This document shows positions 48,679 through 56,824 of a DNA stretch of 64,000 bases, piece by piece. Position numbers and translations under genes: made by a program. The DNA is from Enterobacter sp. Ag1 (lineage in GTDB: Bacteria; Pseudomonadota; Gammaproteobacteria; Enterobacterales; Enterobacteriaceae), in contig AKXM01000057.1 in NCBI GenBank assembly GCA_000277545.1, positions 62,001 through 126,000 of the forward strand, in the 5' to 3' direction. The notes under the pieces are model-generated. The model was given only the letters and a program-made list of their open reading frames with translations, was not told the origin of the DNA and ran no database searches. The first letter of the stretch is position 1. The number at the start of each line of letters is the position of its first letter.

Positions 48679-49445
48679 TGAGCGAACTTCTTAGCCAGCA
48701 AAACGGCCGGGTGTTAACCCTGACGCTGAACCGCCCGCAGGCGCGGAACGCGCTCAACAACGCGCTGCTGACGTTGATTGCCGAAGCGCTCGAAGCTGCG
48801 CAGCAGGACGCCGCCATTGGTGCCGTCGTCATTACCGGCAGCGAACGTTTTTTTGCTGCCGGAGCCGATCTCAAAGAGATGGCCAGCCGGGATATGCCCG
48901 CCACGCTCAACGACCCCCGGCCACAGCTTTGGGCTCGTCTCGAGCGTTTCCCTAAACCCCTGATCGCTGCCGTGAACGGCTATGCGCTCGGGGCTGGCTG
49001 CGAGCTGGCGCTGCTGAGCGACATCATCGTGGCCGGGGATAACGCGCGCTTCGGCCTGCCGGAAATCACTCTGGGGATTATGCCCGGCGCGGGCGGCACG
49101 CAGCGGCTTATTCGTAGCGTAGGCAAAGCGCTGGCTTACCGCATGGTGCTGAGCGGCGAAGCTATCGACGCGGACCGGGCTTTACGTGCAGGGCTGGTCG
49201 CCGAAGTGCATCCCGCAGCCCTAACGCTGGAATACGCCCAGAAGCTTGCCGCCGGTATTGCCCGTCATGCGCCGCTGGCGCTGCAGGCCGCCAAAAATGC
49301 GCTTCAACAGGCACAGAACACGGGCCTGAGCCAGGGGCTGCTGCAGGAACGCCAGCTGTTTACGCTGCTCGCCGCCACCGAAGATCGTCGGGAAGGCCTC
49401 GCCGCTTTCCTGGAAAAACGACCTGCTGAATTCAAAGGACGTTAA
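48678..49445 (+). CDS. paaF: 2,3-dehydroadipyl-CoA hydratase PaaF
   Basis: Enoyl-CoA hydratase of the lower phenylacetate pathway. 255 residues, same as E. coli. Crotonase-fold marks: FAAGADLKEM (oxyanion hole), NGYALGAGCELALL, the catalytic Glu in GLPEITLGIMPGAGG and the last helix FLEKRPAEFKGR. ATG 48678 overlaps the paaE stop by one base; a GTG one codon earlier is less likely. Confidence 0.95.
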   Translation: MSELLSQQNGRVLTLTLNRPQARNALNNALLTLIAEALEAAQQDAAIGAVVITGSERFFAAGADLKEMASRDMPATLNDPRPQLWARLERFPKPLIAAVNGYALGAGCELALLSDIIVAGDNARFGLPEITLGIMPGAGGTQRLIRSVGKALAYRMVLSGEAIDADRALRAGLVAEVHPAALTLEYAQKLAAGIARHAPLALQAAKNALQQAQNTGLSQGLLQERQLFTLLAATEDRREGLAAFLEKRPAEFKGR

Positions 49446-49447
49446 TC

Positions 49448-50233
49448 ATGAGTTTTATTGTCAGCGATGTGCAAAACGGGGTGATGACCCTGACCCTCAA
49501 CCGCCCGGAGCGGCTGAACAGCTTCAATGACGAAATGCATCGCCAACTGGCGGAAGTTCTCACCCAGGCCGAGCGGGACGAAACCATCCGCTGCCTGCTA
49601 ATCACTGGCGCAGGGCGCGGCTTCTGTGCCGGGCAGGATCTCAACGACCGCAACGTTGACCCAAGCGGTGACGCCCCGGACCTCGGTTACTCGGTTGAAA
49701 CGTTTTATAACCCTCTGCTGCGCCGCCTGGCGAAATTGCCAAAGCCGGTGATTGCGGCGGTTAACGGCGTGGCGGCGGGAGCCGGGGCTACGCTGGCGCT
49801 GGGCTGCGACATGGTTATCGCCGCGCGTTCAGCAAAATTTATTATGTCTTTCAGCAAGCTGGGGCTGGTGCCCGACTGCGGCGGCACCTGGTTCTTGCCT
49901 CGCCTGACCGGGCGGGCGCGTGCCATGGGGCTGGCGTTACTTGGCGACACGCTAACCGCCGAGCAGGCGCACGACTGGGGCATGATTTGGCAGGTCGTGA
50001 ACGACGAACAGCTCAGCGATACCGCCCGCCAGCTGGCCCAGCACTTTGCCACCCAGCCGACCTTTGGCCTGGGGCTTATCAAGCAGGCGCTTTACGCCTC
50101 GGAAACCAACACCCTGGACGCCCAGCTCGACCTGGAGCGCGACTATCAGCGTCTGGCTGGCCGCAGCGAAGATTACCGCGAAGGCGTGTCTGCTTTTCTG
50201 GCGAAGCGCCCGGCCACCTTTAAGGGGAAATAA
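49448..50233 (+). CDS. paaG: 1,2-epoxyphenylacetyl-CoA isomerase PaaG
   Basis: Crotonase-fold isomerase that turns the ring epoxide into oxepin-CoA and also shifts the double bond later in the pathway. 261 residues (E. coli 262). Seen: NRPERLNSFNDEM, GFCAGQDLNDR (the oxyanion loop followed by the PaaG-type DLNDR), VAAGAGATLALGCD and FSKLGLVPDCGGTWFLPRL. The catalytic Asp corresponds to PD in that last motif. It starts 2 bases after paaF. Confidence 0.95.
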   Translation: MSFIVSDVQNGVMTLTLNRPERLNSFNDEMHRQLAEVLTQAERDETIRCLLITGAGRGFCAGQDLNDRNVDPSGDAPDLGYSVETFYNPLLRRLAKLPKPVIAAVNGVAAGAGATLALGCDMVIAARSAKFIMSFSKLGLVPDCGGTWFLPRLTGRARAMGLALLGDTLTAEQAHDWGMIWQVVNDEQLSDTARQLAQHFATQPTFGLGLIKQALYASETNTLDAQLDLERDYQRLAGRSEDYREGVSAFLAKRPATFKGK

Positions 50234-50235
50234 GT

Positions 50236-51660
50236 ATGTTAACTCCTGAGGCCGTGATTGCGGTGATTGGCAGCGGCACCATGGGCGCAGGTATTGCCCA
50301 GGTGGCGGCCAGCGCGGGTCATCCGGTGTGGCTGTACGATATTCAGCCCGGCGCAGCAAAGCGTGCGATAGACGGCATTGATACCGTACTCAGCGCCCGC
50401 GTAGCCAAAGGCAAACTTGACGAGGCGCTCCGTCAGTCAACGCTTGCCCGGCTGCATCCGGCGGAAACGCTGGCTGATTTGGCTCAGGCCGCGCTGGTGA
50501 TTGAGGCCGCCGCCGAACAAATTGACGTCAAGCAGGCCATCTTCCGCGATTTAGCGGCGGTCTGCGGGGCTGATACCGTCTTAGCCAGCAATACCTCATC
50601 CATTTCTATCACCGCCATCGCCAGCGGCATCAGCCACCCGGCGCGCGTGGTCGGACTGCATTTCTTTAACCCTGCGCCGGTGATGAAACTGGTCGAAGTG
50701 GTCAGCGGCCTGGAAACCTCGTCGGAGATTGCCGAGCGGCTTTGCGAGCTGGCTCTGCGCTGGGGTAAACAGCCGGTGCGCTGCCATTCCACGCCGGGCT
50801 TTATCGTTAACCGCGTGGCTCGGCCTTTTTATGCTGAAGCCTGGCGCGCGCTGGAGGAGCAGGTTGCCCCGGCGGCGGCTATTGATGCCGCGTTACGCGA
50901 CGGGGCGGGCTTCCCGATGGGGCCGCTGGCGTTAACGGATCTGATAGGTCAGGACGTCAACTTCGCCGTCACCTGCTCGGTGTTTAACGCCTTTTGGCAG
51001 GAGCGTCGTTTCCTGCCTTCTCTCGCCCAGCAGGAACTGGTGCTTGGCAAGCGGCTGGGCAAGAAAACCGGGCAGGGCGTCTACCGCTGGCCGCTTGAGG
51101 CGAAACCGGCATATCAGCCTCAAGTGCCTGCCGAACTGGCGGCTAAACAGGTCACGCAGGTCGGCAAAACTCTTGAAATCGACGGCATCGCCGTTGCCAT
51201 AACCAGCGGTATTACGGCCACTGCCATGTCGGCCGAGCTGAAACGCCCGGTAGTGCTGCGGGACAGACTCGCCGAGTCTTCGCTGGAAGTGTTAGCGCCG
51301 TCGGCTTCGGTCACGCCTCAGCAGTTGGCGCAGGTCACCCATTACTTCCAGCAGCAGGGTAAACAGGTGCTGGTGATCGGTGACTACCCCGGCATGCTGG
51401 CCTGGCGCACCGTGGCGATGCTCGCCAACGAAGCGCTGGATGCGCTGCAGAAAGGCGTGGCTGCGGAAGCCGACATCGATACCGCCATGCAGCTCGGCGT
51501 GAACTATCCGCACGGGCCGCTGGCCTGGGGAGCCCGCCTGGGCTGGCAAAACATTCTGACGCTGCTGGAGAATCTGCAGCGCCATTACGGCGAAGAACGC
51601 TACCGCCCGACCTCTTTACTGCGCCAGCGCGCGCTGCTGGAGAACCAACATGAGCACTAA
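50236..51660 (+). CDS. paaH: 3-hydroxyadipyl-CoA dehydrogenase PaaH
   Basis: NAD-dependent dehydrogenase making 3-oxoadipyl-CoA. 474 residues (E. coli 475). The N-terminal Rossmann motif is IAVIGSGTMGAGIAQVAA. The catalytic His is in VGLHFFNPAPVMKLVEVV and the second-domain signature is GFIVNRVARPFYAEA. A second 3HCDH C-terminal domain ends GARLGWQNILTLLENL. Its 3' end overlaps paaI by 11 bases. Confidence 0.95.
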   Translation: MLTPEAVIAVIGSGTMGAGIAQVAASAGHPVWLYDIQPGAAKRAIDGIDTVLSARVAKGKLDEALRQSTLARLHPAETLADLAQAALVIEAAAEQIDVKQAIFRDLAAVCGADTVLASNTSSISITAIASGISHPARVVGLHFFNPAPVMKLVEVVSGLETSSEIAERLCELALRWGKQPVRCHSTPGFIVNRVARPFYAEAWRALEEQVAPAAAIDAALRDGAGFPMGPLALTDLIGQDVNFAVTCSVFNAFWQERRFLPSLAQQELVLGKRLGKKTGQGVYRWPLEAKPAYQPQVPAELAAKQVTQVGKTLEIDGIAVAITSGITATAMSAELKRPVVLRDRLAESSLEVLAPSASVTPQQLAQVTHYFQQQGKQVLVIGDYPGMLAWRTVAMLANEALDALQKGVAAEADIDTAMQLGVNYPHGPLAWGARLGWQNILTLLENLQRHYGEERYRPTSLLRQRALLENQHEH

Positions 51661-52075
51661 CGCCTGGGATAACGCCCGCGTGATGTACGCGCGGGACAAC
51701 TGCGCCAGACAGATGGGCATTGAAGTGGTTGAGATGGGCGACGGTTTTGCGCTGCTCACCATGACCATCACTGAGGCCATGCTTAACGGGCACCAGACCT
51801 GCCACGGCGGGCAATTGTTTACGCTCGCCGACACCGCTTTTGCCTACGCCTGCAACAGCCAGGGGCTGGCGGCGGTGGCCTCCGGCTGCAGCATTGAATT
51901 TCTGCGTCCCGGCAAGGCCGGGGACCGGCTTAAAGCGGTGGCTAGGGTGCGCCAGCAGGGGCGGCAGACGGGCGTCTACGACATCGAGATCATTAATCAG
52001 GACGAGAAGACGCTGGCGCTGTTTCGCGGCCGCGCACATCGCATCGGGACGACGGTTTCAGGAGAAAAATTATGA
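51650..52075 (+). CDS. paaI: Hydroxyphenylacetyl-CoA thioesterase PaaI
   Basis: Hot-dog thioesterase that frees CoA trapped in dead-end products such as hydroxyphenylacetyl-CoA. 141 residues (E. coli 140). The active-site region is NGHQTCHGGQLFTLADTAFA, with Asp61-type general base/nucleophile. It overlaps paaH by 11 bases and paaJ by 4. Confidence 0.94.
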   Translation: MSTNAWDNARVMYARDNCARQMGIEVVEMGDGFALLTMTITEAMLNGHQTCHGGQLFTLADTAFAYACNSQGLAAVASGCSIEFLRPGKAGDRLKAVARVRQQGRQTGVYDIEIINQDEKTLALFRGRAHRIGTTVSGEKL

Positions 52076-53280
52076 GTCAGGCTTTTATTTGCGATGGGGT
52101 ACGCACCCCGATTGGCCGCTACGGCGGCGCGCTTGCGAGCGTGCGCGCGGATGACCTGGCCGCGCTGCCGCTAAAAGCGCTATTGGCACGCTATCCCACT
52201 CTCCACTGGAGCGCCGTAGACGACGTGATTTTTGGCTGCGCGAACCAGGCCGGGGAGGATAACCGCGACGTGGCACGCATGGCGACGCTGCTGGCCGGTT
52301 TACCACAGACTGTGCCGGGCACCACGATCAACCGCCTGTGCGGCTCCGGGCTGGATGCCGTGGGCTTTGCGGCTCGCGCCATCAAAGCCGGTGACGCTCA
52401 GCTCATGCTGGCAGGTGGGGTGGAATCCATGTCTCGGGCACCGTTTGTGATGGGCAAAGCCAGCTCGCCGTTCCAGCGTCAGGCCGAGATGTTTGACACC
52501 ACCCTTGGCTGGCGTTTTGTGAACCCGCTCATGGCAGCGCAATTTGGTACTGACAGCATGCCGGAAACGGCAGAGAATGTAGCGGAATTGTTAAAAATAA
52601 GCCGTGAAGACCAGGACCGGTTTGCGTTTCGCAGCCAGCAGCGTACCGCTCTCGCGCAGCAGACAGGCATTCTGGCTGAAGAGATTGTGCCGGTCACGCT
52701 AAGCGGTCGCAAAGGCGCGGTGACGGAAGTAAGGGAAGACGAGCACCCGCGTGCGGAAACCACGCTTGAACAGCTGGCGGCGCTAAAAACGCCGTTCCGC
52801 GCGAACGGCGTCGTGACGGCGGGCAATGCTTCCGGCGTGAACGACGGGGCGGCAGCGCTGCTTATCGCCAGCGAAGCTGCCGCGCTGCAGCACGGCCTGG
52901 CGCCTAAGGCGCGCATAGTCGCGATGGCGACGGCGGGCGTGGAGCCTCGCCTGATGGGGCTGGGGCCGGTGCCTGCGGTACGTAAAGTGCTGGAGATGAC
53001 CGGATTAAGCATCCACGACATGGATCTGATTGAACTCAATGAAGCCTTCGCCGCGCAGGCGCTCGGCGTGCTTCGCCAACTGGGGCTTCCGGATGATGCC
53101 CCGCATGTGAATCCTAACGGCGGCGCGATTGCCCTGGGACACCCGCTGGGGATGAGCGGTGCCAGACTGGCGTTAACGGCCAGCCTGGAGCTGCACCGGC
53201 GCGGCGGGCGGTATGCCCTTTGCACTATGTGTATCGGTGTGGGTCAGGGCATTGCCCTGGTCCTTGAGCGTGTGAGCTAG
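52072..53280 (+). CDS. paaJ: 3-oxoadipyl-CoA/3-oxo-5,6-dehydrosuberyl-CoA thiolase PaaJ
   Basis: Thiolase that releases acetyl-CoA twice and finally succinyl-CoA. 402 residues (E. coli 401). Active-site Cys in NRLCGSGLDAVG (about residue 90), the NEAFAAQ region, His in GGAIALGHPLGMSG and the second Cys in TMCIGVGQG. ATG overlaps the paaI stop (ATGA). Confidence 0.95.
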   Translation: MSQAFICDGVRTPIGRYGGALASVRADDLAALPLKALLARYPTLHWSAVDDVIFGCANQAGEDNRDVARMATLLAGLPQTVPGTTINRLCGSGLDAVGFAARAIKAGDAQLMLAGGVESMSRAPFVMGKASSPFQRQAEMFDTTLGWRFVNPLMAAQFGTDSMPETAENVAELLKISREDQDRFAFRSQQRTALAQQTGILAEEIVPVTLSGRKGAVTEVREDEHPRAETTLEQLAALKTPFRANGVVTAGNASGVNDGAAALLIASEAAALQHGLAPKARIVAMATAGVEPRLMGLGPVPAVRKVLEMTGLSIHDMDLIELNEAFAAQALGVLRQLGLPDDAPHVNPNGGAIALGHPLGMSGARLALTASLELHRRGGRYALCTMCIGVGQGIALVLERVS

Positions 53281-53303
53281 TCAAACCTGCGAGTACCCTA
53301 ATA

Positions 53304-54620
53304 ATGATAACCTCTGAAACCAAGCTGGAACCGATTGAAACCGCATCGCTGGATGAGCTTCATGCCCTGCAGACGCAGCGCCTGAAATGGACGCTGAATC
53401 ACGCCTACAGTAACGTCCCGATGTATAAGCGCAAATTTGACGCCGTGGGCGTGCACCCTGACGATTTTAAAGAGCTGAAAGATATTCGCCTGTTCCCGTG
53501 CACCACCAAGCAGGATCTGCGCGATAACTATCCTTTTGACACGTTCGCCGTGCCGATGGAGCAGGTCGTTCGCATTCATGCCTCCTCCGGCACCACGGGC
53601 AAACCTACCGTTGTGGGCTACACCCAAAACGACATTGATACCTGGGCTAACCTTGTGGCGCGTTCGCTGCGTGCCGCAGGCGGAACGCCAAAAGATAAAA
53701 TTCACGTCTCCTACGGCTACGGGTTGTTTACCGGCGGGCTGGGGGCGCACTACGGCGCAGAGCGCCTCGGGGCGACAGTGATCCCGATGTCCGGCGGCCA
53801 GACGGAAAAACAGGCGCAGCTGATCCGTGATTTTAAACCAGACATGATCATGGTCACGCCGTCCTGGTGCCTGAACCTGATTGAAGAGCTGGAACGGCAG
53901 ATGGGCGGCGACGCCAGCGGCTGCTCGCTCCGCGTCGGGGTCTTTGGTGCGGAGCCGTGGACCAAAGCGATGCGGGCGGAAATTGAACGTCGCTTGGGCA
54001 TTACCGCGCTGGATATCTACGGCCTGTCGGAAGTGATGGGGCCGGGCGTGGCAATGGAATGCCTGGAATCCCGGGACGGCCCGACGATTTGGGAAGACCA
54101 TTTCTACCCGGAAATCGTTGACCCGCAGAGCGGTGTCCCGCTGGACGACGGCGAGCACGGCGAACTGCTGTTCACCACGCTGACCAAAGAGGCGCTGCCG
54201 GTGATCCGCTACCGTACCCGCGATTTAACGCGGCTGCTGCCGGGCAGCGCTCGTACCATGCGCCGAATGGATCAGATAACCGGCCGTTCAGACGATATGC
54301 TGATTATCCGGGGCGTGAATGTGTTCCCGTCCCAGTTGGAAGAGGAGATCCTGAAATTCCAGCACCTTGCACCGCATTATCAGCTGGAGGTGCATCGTCG
54401 CGGGCACCTGGATACCCTGGCGATCAAGGTGGAATTGAAGGAAAGCAGCCTGTATCTCAGCCACGAACAGCGCTGCGCAGTTTGCCATGAGCTGCGCCAC
54501 CGCATTAAGTCGATGGTGGGGATTTCAACGGATATCACCATTGTGAACTGCGGCAGCCTGCCGCGTTCAGAAGGAAAAGCTATCCGGGTGTGCGATCTTC
54601 GTCAGGCGGCGAATCATTAA
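53304..54620 (+). CDS. paaK: Phenylacetate-CoA ligase PaaK
   Basis: First enzyme of the pathway: ATP-dependent activation of phenylacetate to phenylacetyl-CoA. 438 residues (E. coli 437). Adenylate-forming motifs: HASSGTTGKPTVVGYTQND (P-loop), YGLSEVMGPG, RYRTRDLTRL and the C-terminal domain LIIRGVNVFPSQLEEE. It follows paaJ by 23 bases and is the last paa gene here. A hairpin comes next instead of paaX. Confidence 0.95.
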   Translation: MITSETKLEPIETASLDELHALQTQRLKWTLNHAYSNVPMYKRKFDAVGVHPDDFKELKDIRLFPCTTKQDLRDNYPFDTFAVPMEQVVRIHASSGTTGKPTVVGYTQNDIDTWANLVARSLRAAGGTPKDKIHVSYGYGLFTGGLGAHYGAERLGATVIPMSGGQTEKQAQLIRDFKPDMIMVTPSWCLNLIEELERQMGGDASGCSLRVGVFGAEPWTKAMRAEIERRLGITALDIYGLSEVMGPGVAMECLESRDGPTIWEDHFYPEIVDPQSGVPLDDGEHGELLFTTLTKEALPVIRYRTRDLTRLLPGSARTMRRMDQITGRSDDMLIIRGVNVFPSQLEEEILKFQHLAPHYQLEVHRRGHLDTLAIKVELKESSLYLSHEQRCAVCHELRHRIKSMVGISTDITIVNCGSLPRSEGKAIRVCDLRQAANH

Positions 54621-54644
54621 TCATCCGTGACGGTTTCACTTAAG

Positions 54645-54678
54645 CGTGCCGGTGGATCATAATTCCACGGCACGTTTG
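54645..54678 (+). terminator. Terminator of the paa operon
   Basis: CGTGCC-GGTGGA (54645-54656) pairs with TCCAC-GGCACG (54664-54674) with one bulged base; TTT follows. It lies 25 bases after paaK, between the convergent paaK and the CMD gene. Confidence 0.65.
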
Positions 54679-54689
54679 CCTGCCTGCAA

Positions 54690-55781
54690 TCAGTTAAACG
54701 GCTCGCCCAGGGTCAGCATCAGACGGTTGGCCCATGCGAAAAAGGCCGTGGACTGCACCAAATCCAACAACTCAAGCTCGCTTAATCCCAGTTCCCTCAG
54801 GGCATGTATCTGTTGCGCATTGGCGCTTGCCGGAGTGGCGGATAATGCCGCCGAAAAGTTAATTTCCGCCTGCCAGCGAGGGGATTGCCCGTCGCTCAGC
54901 GTCCCGCCAGGTTCGATGGTCAGTAGACGTTCAATCGCTTCGTTATGTTTTGACAGCTGGCTGGCCTTGCGGGCGTGCACGGAGGCGCAGTAAATGCAGC
55001 CGTTGATCTTGCTGGCAACCGTGGCGGCAAGTTCGCGCTCGGCGCGGGGCAAACCGCCCGGCGTATAGAAAATGCCTTTATCGGTGAGCGTGCGCTGTTC
55101 CAGTACCGGCAGATTGCGGCCCAGCAGGCGGAAATAATCCGAGTCCTGGTGCCCAAAACGTTTCAGGGTTTCCTGCTCTTCCGGGGCGAATTCCGCGTAA
55201 GGCAGGGCGGCTATCCAGGGTTCCCAGTTAAGCTCGGCCTGGGTAAACGTCACCGGAGCGGATTTGCCGCTGGCGGTTAACGGCTGGCGGTGCCACTCGC
55301 CGGCGGCAGGAATGCGAACCTGTTCGCCGTTTGCCTGTTGGCCGCCAATCAGGCGCAGGCCGCGCAGCAGTCGGCTCTGGAAGGCCACAAAGCCAATAAT
55401 TTGTGACAGTGTCACCACTTCTTCTTCGCTAAAGCCCGCCTGAATCAGCGTCTGGACGTCCTGCGGGCCTGCCTGCACCGGCTGGAAACTCAGTCTTTCG
55501 GCATGATCGAGCCAGGCGCTAAAGCGTTCGCTGGCGGGTTGGCCAGCCAGACGCTGGGCGTAATGGTCCGTGAGCCGGGCATCGTCGTGCCAGTCCGCCA
55601 CTCGCCTCGCGAGATGCAGCCTTTCTGGCAGGCTCAGGCCACTTGAACTGGCCTCACCGAAAAGCGCCTCATAGCTGCCCTGCGCGTGGGCTGTGGCAGC
55701 GTCGCGGATTTCCCGCGCTTCCGCAAGCGCGGTGCCGGGAATAACGCCCGCCAGATGATTGAGCAAATCCGAATGACTCAT
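54690..55781 (-). CDS. Two-domain CMD/alkylhydroperoxidase-like protein
   Basis: A 363-residue cytoplasmic protein with two carboxymuconolactone-decarboxylase-type halves. The N-terminal part (about 1-160) resembles the Avi_7170-type CMD domain. The C-terminal part (about 180-360) resembles the Avi_7169-type alkylhydroperoxidase domain and carries the AhpD-like redox motif NGCIYCASVHARKAS (two Cys and His). In other genomes these are often separate proteins next to the same luciferase-like gene, so this is a fusion. It is last in a six-gene operon, overlapping the upstream gene by 4 bases. It probably removes a peroxide or reactive product of the neighbouring monooxygenase; that is inference. 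Confidence 0.8.
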   Translation of the reverse strand: MSHSDLLNHLAGVIPGTALAEAREIRDAATAHAQGSYEALFGEASSSGLSLPERLHLARRVADWHDDARLTDHYAQRLAGQPASERFSAWLDHAERLSFQPVQAGPQDVQTLIQAGFSEEEVVTLSQIIGFVAFQSRLLRGLRLIGGQQANGEQVRIPAAGEWHRQPLTASGKSAPVTFTQAELNWEPWIAALPYAEFAPEEQETLKRFGHQDSDYFRLLGRNLPVLEQRTLTDKGIFYTPGGLPRAERELAATVASKINGCIYCASVHARKASQLSKHNEAIERLLTIEPGGTLSDGQSPRWQAEINFSAALSATPASANAQQIHALRELGLSELELLDLVQSTAFFAWANRLMLTLGEPFN

Positions 55782-56824
55782 AATGACTCCTTAGACAATG
55801 ACGAGGTAGAGGTTGGGCGGGCGCTGCTGCGAACCCAGCCGAGCGCCGGGGCAACCTGCTGCGCCAGCAGTTCAATAGACCGCAAAATGTAGGCATGCGG
55901 CGGATCGATGGAGTGCACCTGGAACGAAAGGTCGGTCACGCGCTGGAGCGTGCTGTCGCGTGTCAGCGAGGCAATGACCTGCTGCGGCGTCCCCAGATGA
56001 ACGTCAAACGAGGCAATATGGCTATCCAGCGTCTCGCCCAATACCGGATGCCCCTGCGCCCGGTGCTGCTCTGCCTGCTGGCGCAGCCCTTTGGCAGCTA
56101 GCTGCTTTGCCAGCTCGCCGTCGTCGGTGACAAACCCGGTTCTGGAGCCAAGGATGCGAGGCTCAACGCCCTCGGGCAAGGCGTCCAGATAGGCATCGAT
56201 GATCGGGTTTTGTATCTCATCCAGCGGGGTATTCAGCGCGTCAGCCGGGCGAGGCTGAGTGCGGGAAAGCATCAGCCCGTCGCCCGCTTTTCCTGCCCGC
56301 GCGCCGCCGTCAACGGAAAAAGTCGCCTGCCAGATGCGGTTTTTTAGCTGCGGGGAGGCCGGGTAAAGATGGTTATCCGTGCCCACCAGCGGCTCGTCGT
56401 TCAGGGCTGAGCGCAGCAATGAGAGGTTGTCGGCGTAAATTTTGCCCCTTTCCGCGCTTTGTAACCCAAATGCCGGAAAGGAGCCCGGTGTGCCGCCGGA
56501 GCCGACGCCAAGTTCAAAGCGCCCGCCGCTCAGCAGATCCAGGACAACCGCGTCTTCGGCCACGCGCAGCGCGGATTCCATCGGCAGGGTAATAATCCCT
56601 GTGCCAAGGCGGATGCGCCGGGTATGGGCCGCCACGTGGCTGAGAAACACCAGCGGGGCGGGAAGGCCGCCTTCGGCTTCGTGGAAGTGGTGCTGCGCCA
56701 CCCAGGCGGCATCAAAACCGTGCCATTCGGCGTGAATAATTTGTTCCGTTGCCAGCCGGTAGCGTTCGGCTGCCGGGGCATGGTCAAGCAGGCGGGTAAA
56801 AAAGCCCAGTCGTTTAATGGTCAT
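55778..56824 (-). CDS. Luciferase-like FMN-dependent monooxygenase
   Basis: 348 residues of the LLM (bacterial luciferase-like) fold, resembling the KPN_01858-type putative monooxygenases. It starts MTIKRLGFFTRLLDHAPAAE. WVAQHHFHEAEGG and RRIRLGTGIITLP are the flavin-site strands, and FELGVGSGGTPGSF is a phosphate-binding loop. It should use reduced flavin and O2 on a small, possibly sulfur- or nitrogen-bearing organic imported by the ABC system of the same operon; the substrate is unknown. It overlaps both neighbours by 4 bases. No flavin reductase gene is in the operon. Confidence 0.82.
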   Translation of the reverse strand: MTIKRLGFFTRLLDHAPAAERYRLATEQIIHAEWHGFDAAWVAQHHFHEAEGGLPAPLVFLSHVAAHTRRIRLGTGIITLPMESALRVAEDAVVLDLLSGGRFELGVGSGGTPGSFPAFGLQSAERGKIYADNLSLLRSALNDEPLVGTDNHLYPASPQLKNRIWQATFSVDGGARAGKAGDGLMLSRTQPRPADALNTPLDEIQNPIIDAYLDALPEGVEPRILGSRTGFVTDDGELAKQLAAKGLRQQAEQHRAQGHPVLGETLDSHIASFDVHLGTPQQVIASLTRDSTLQRVTDLSFQVHSIDPPHAYILRSIELLAQQVAPALGWVRSSARPTSTSSLSKESL

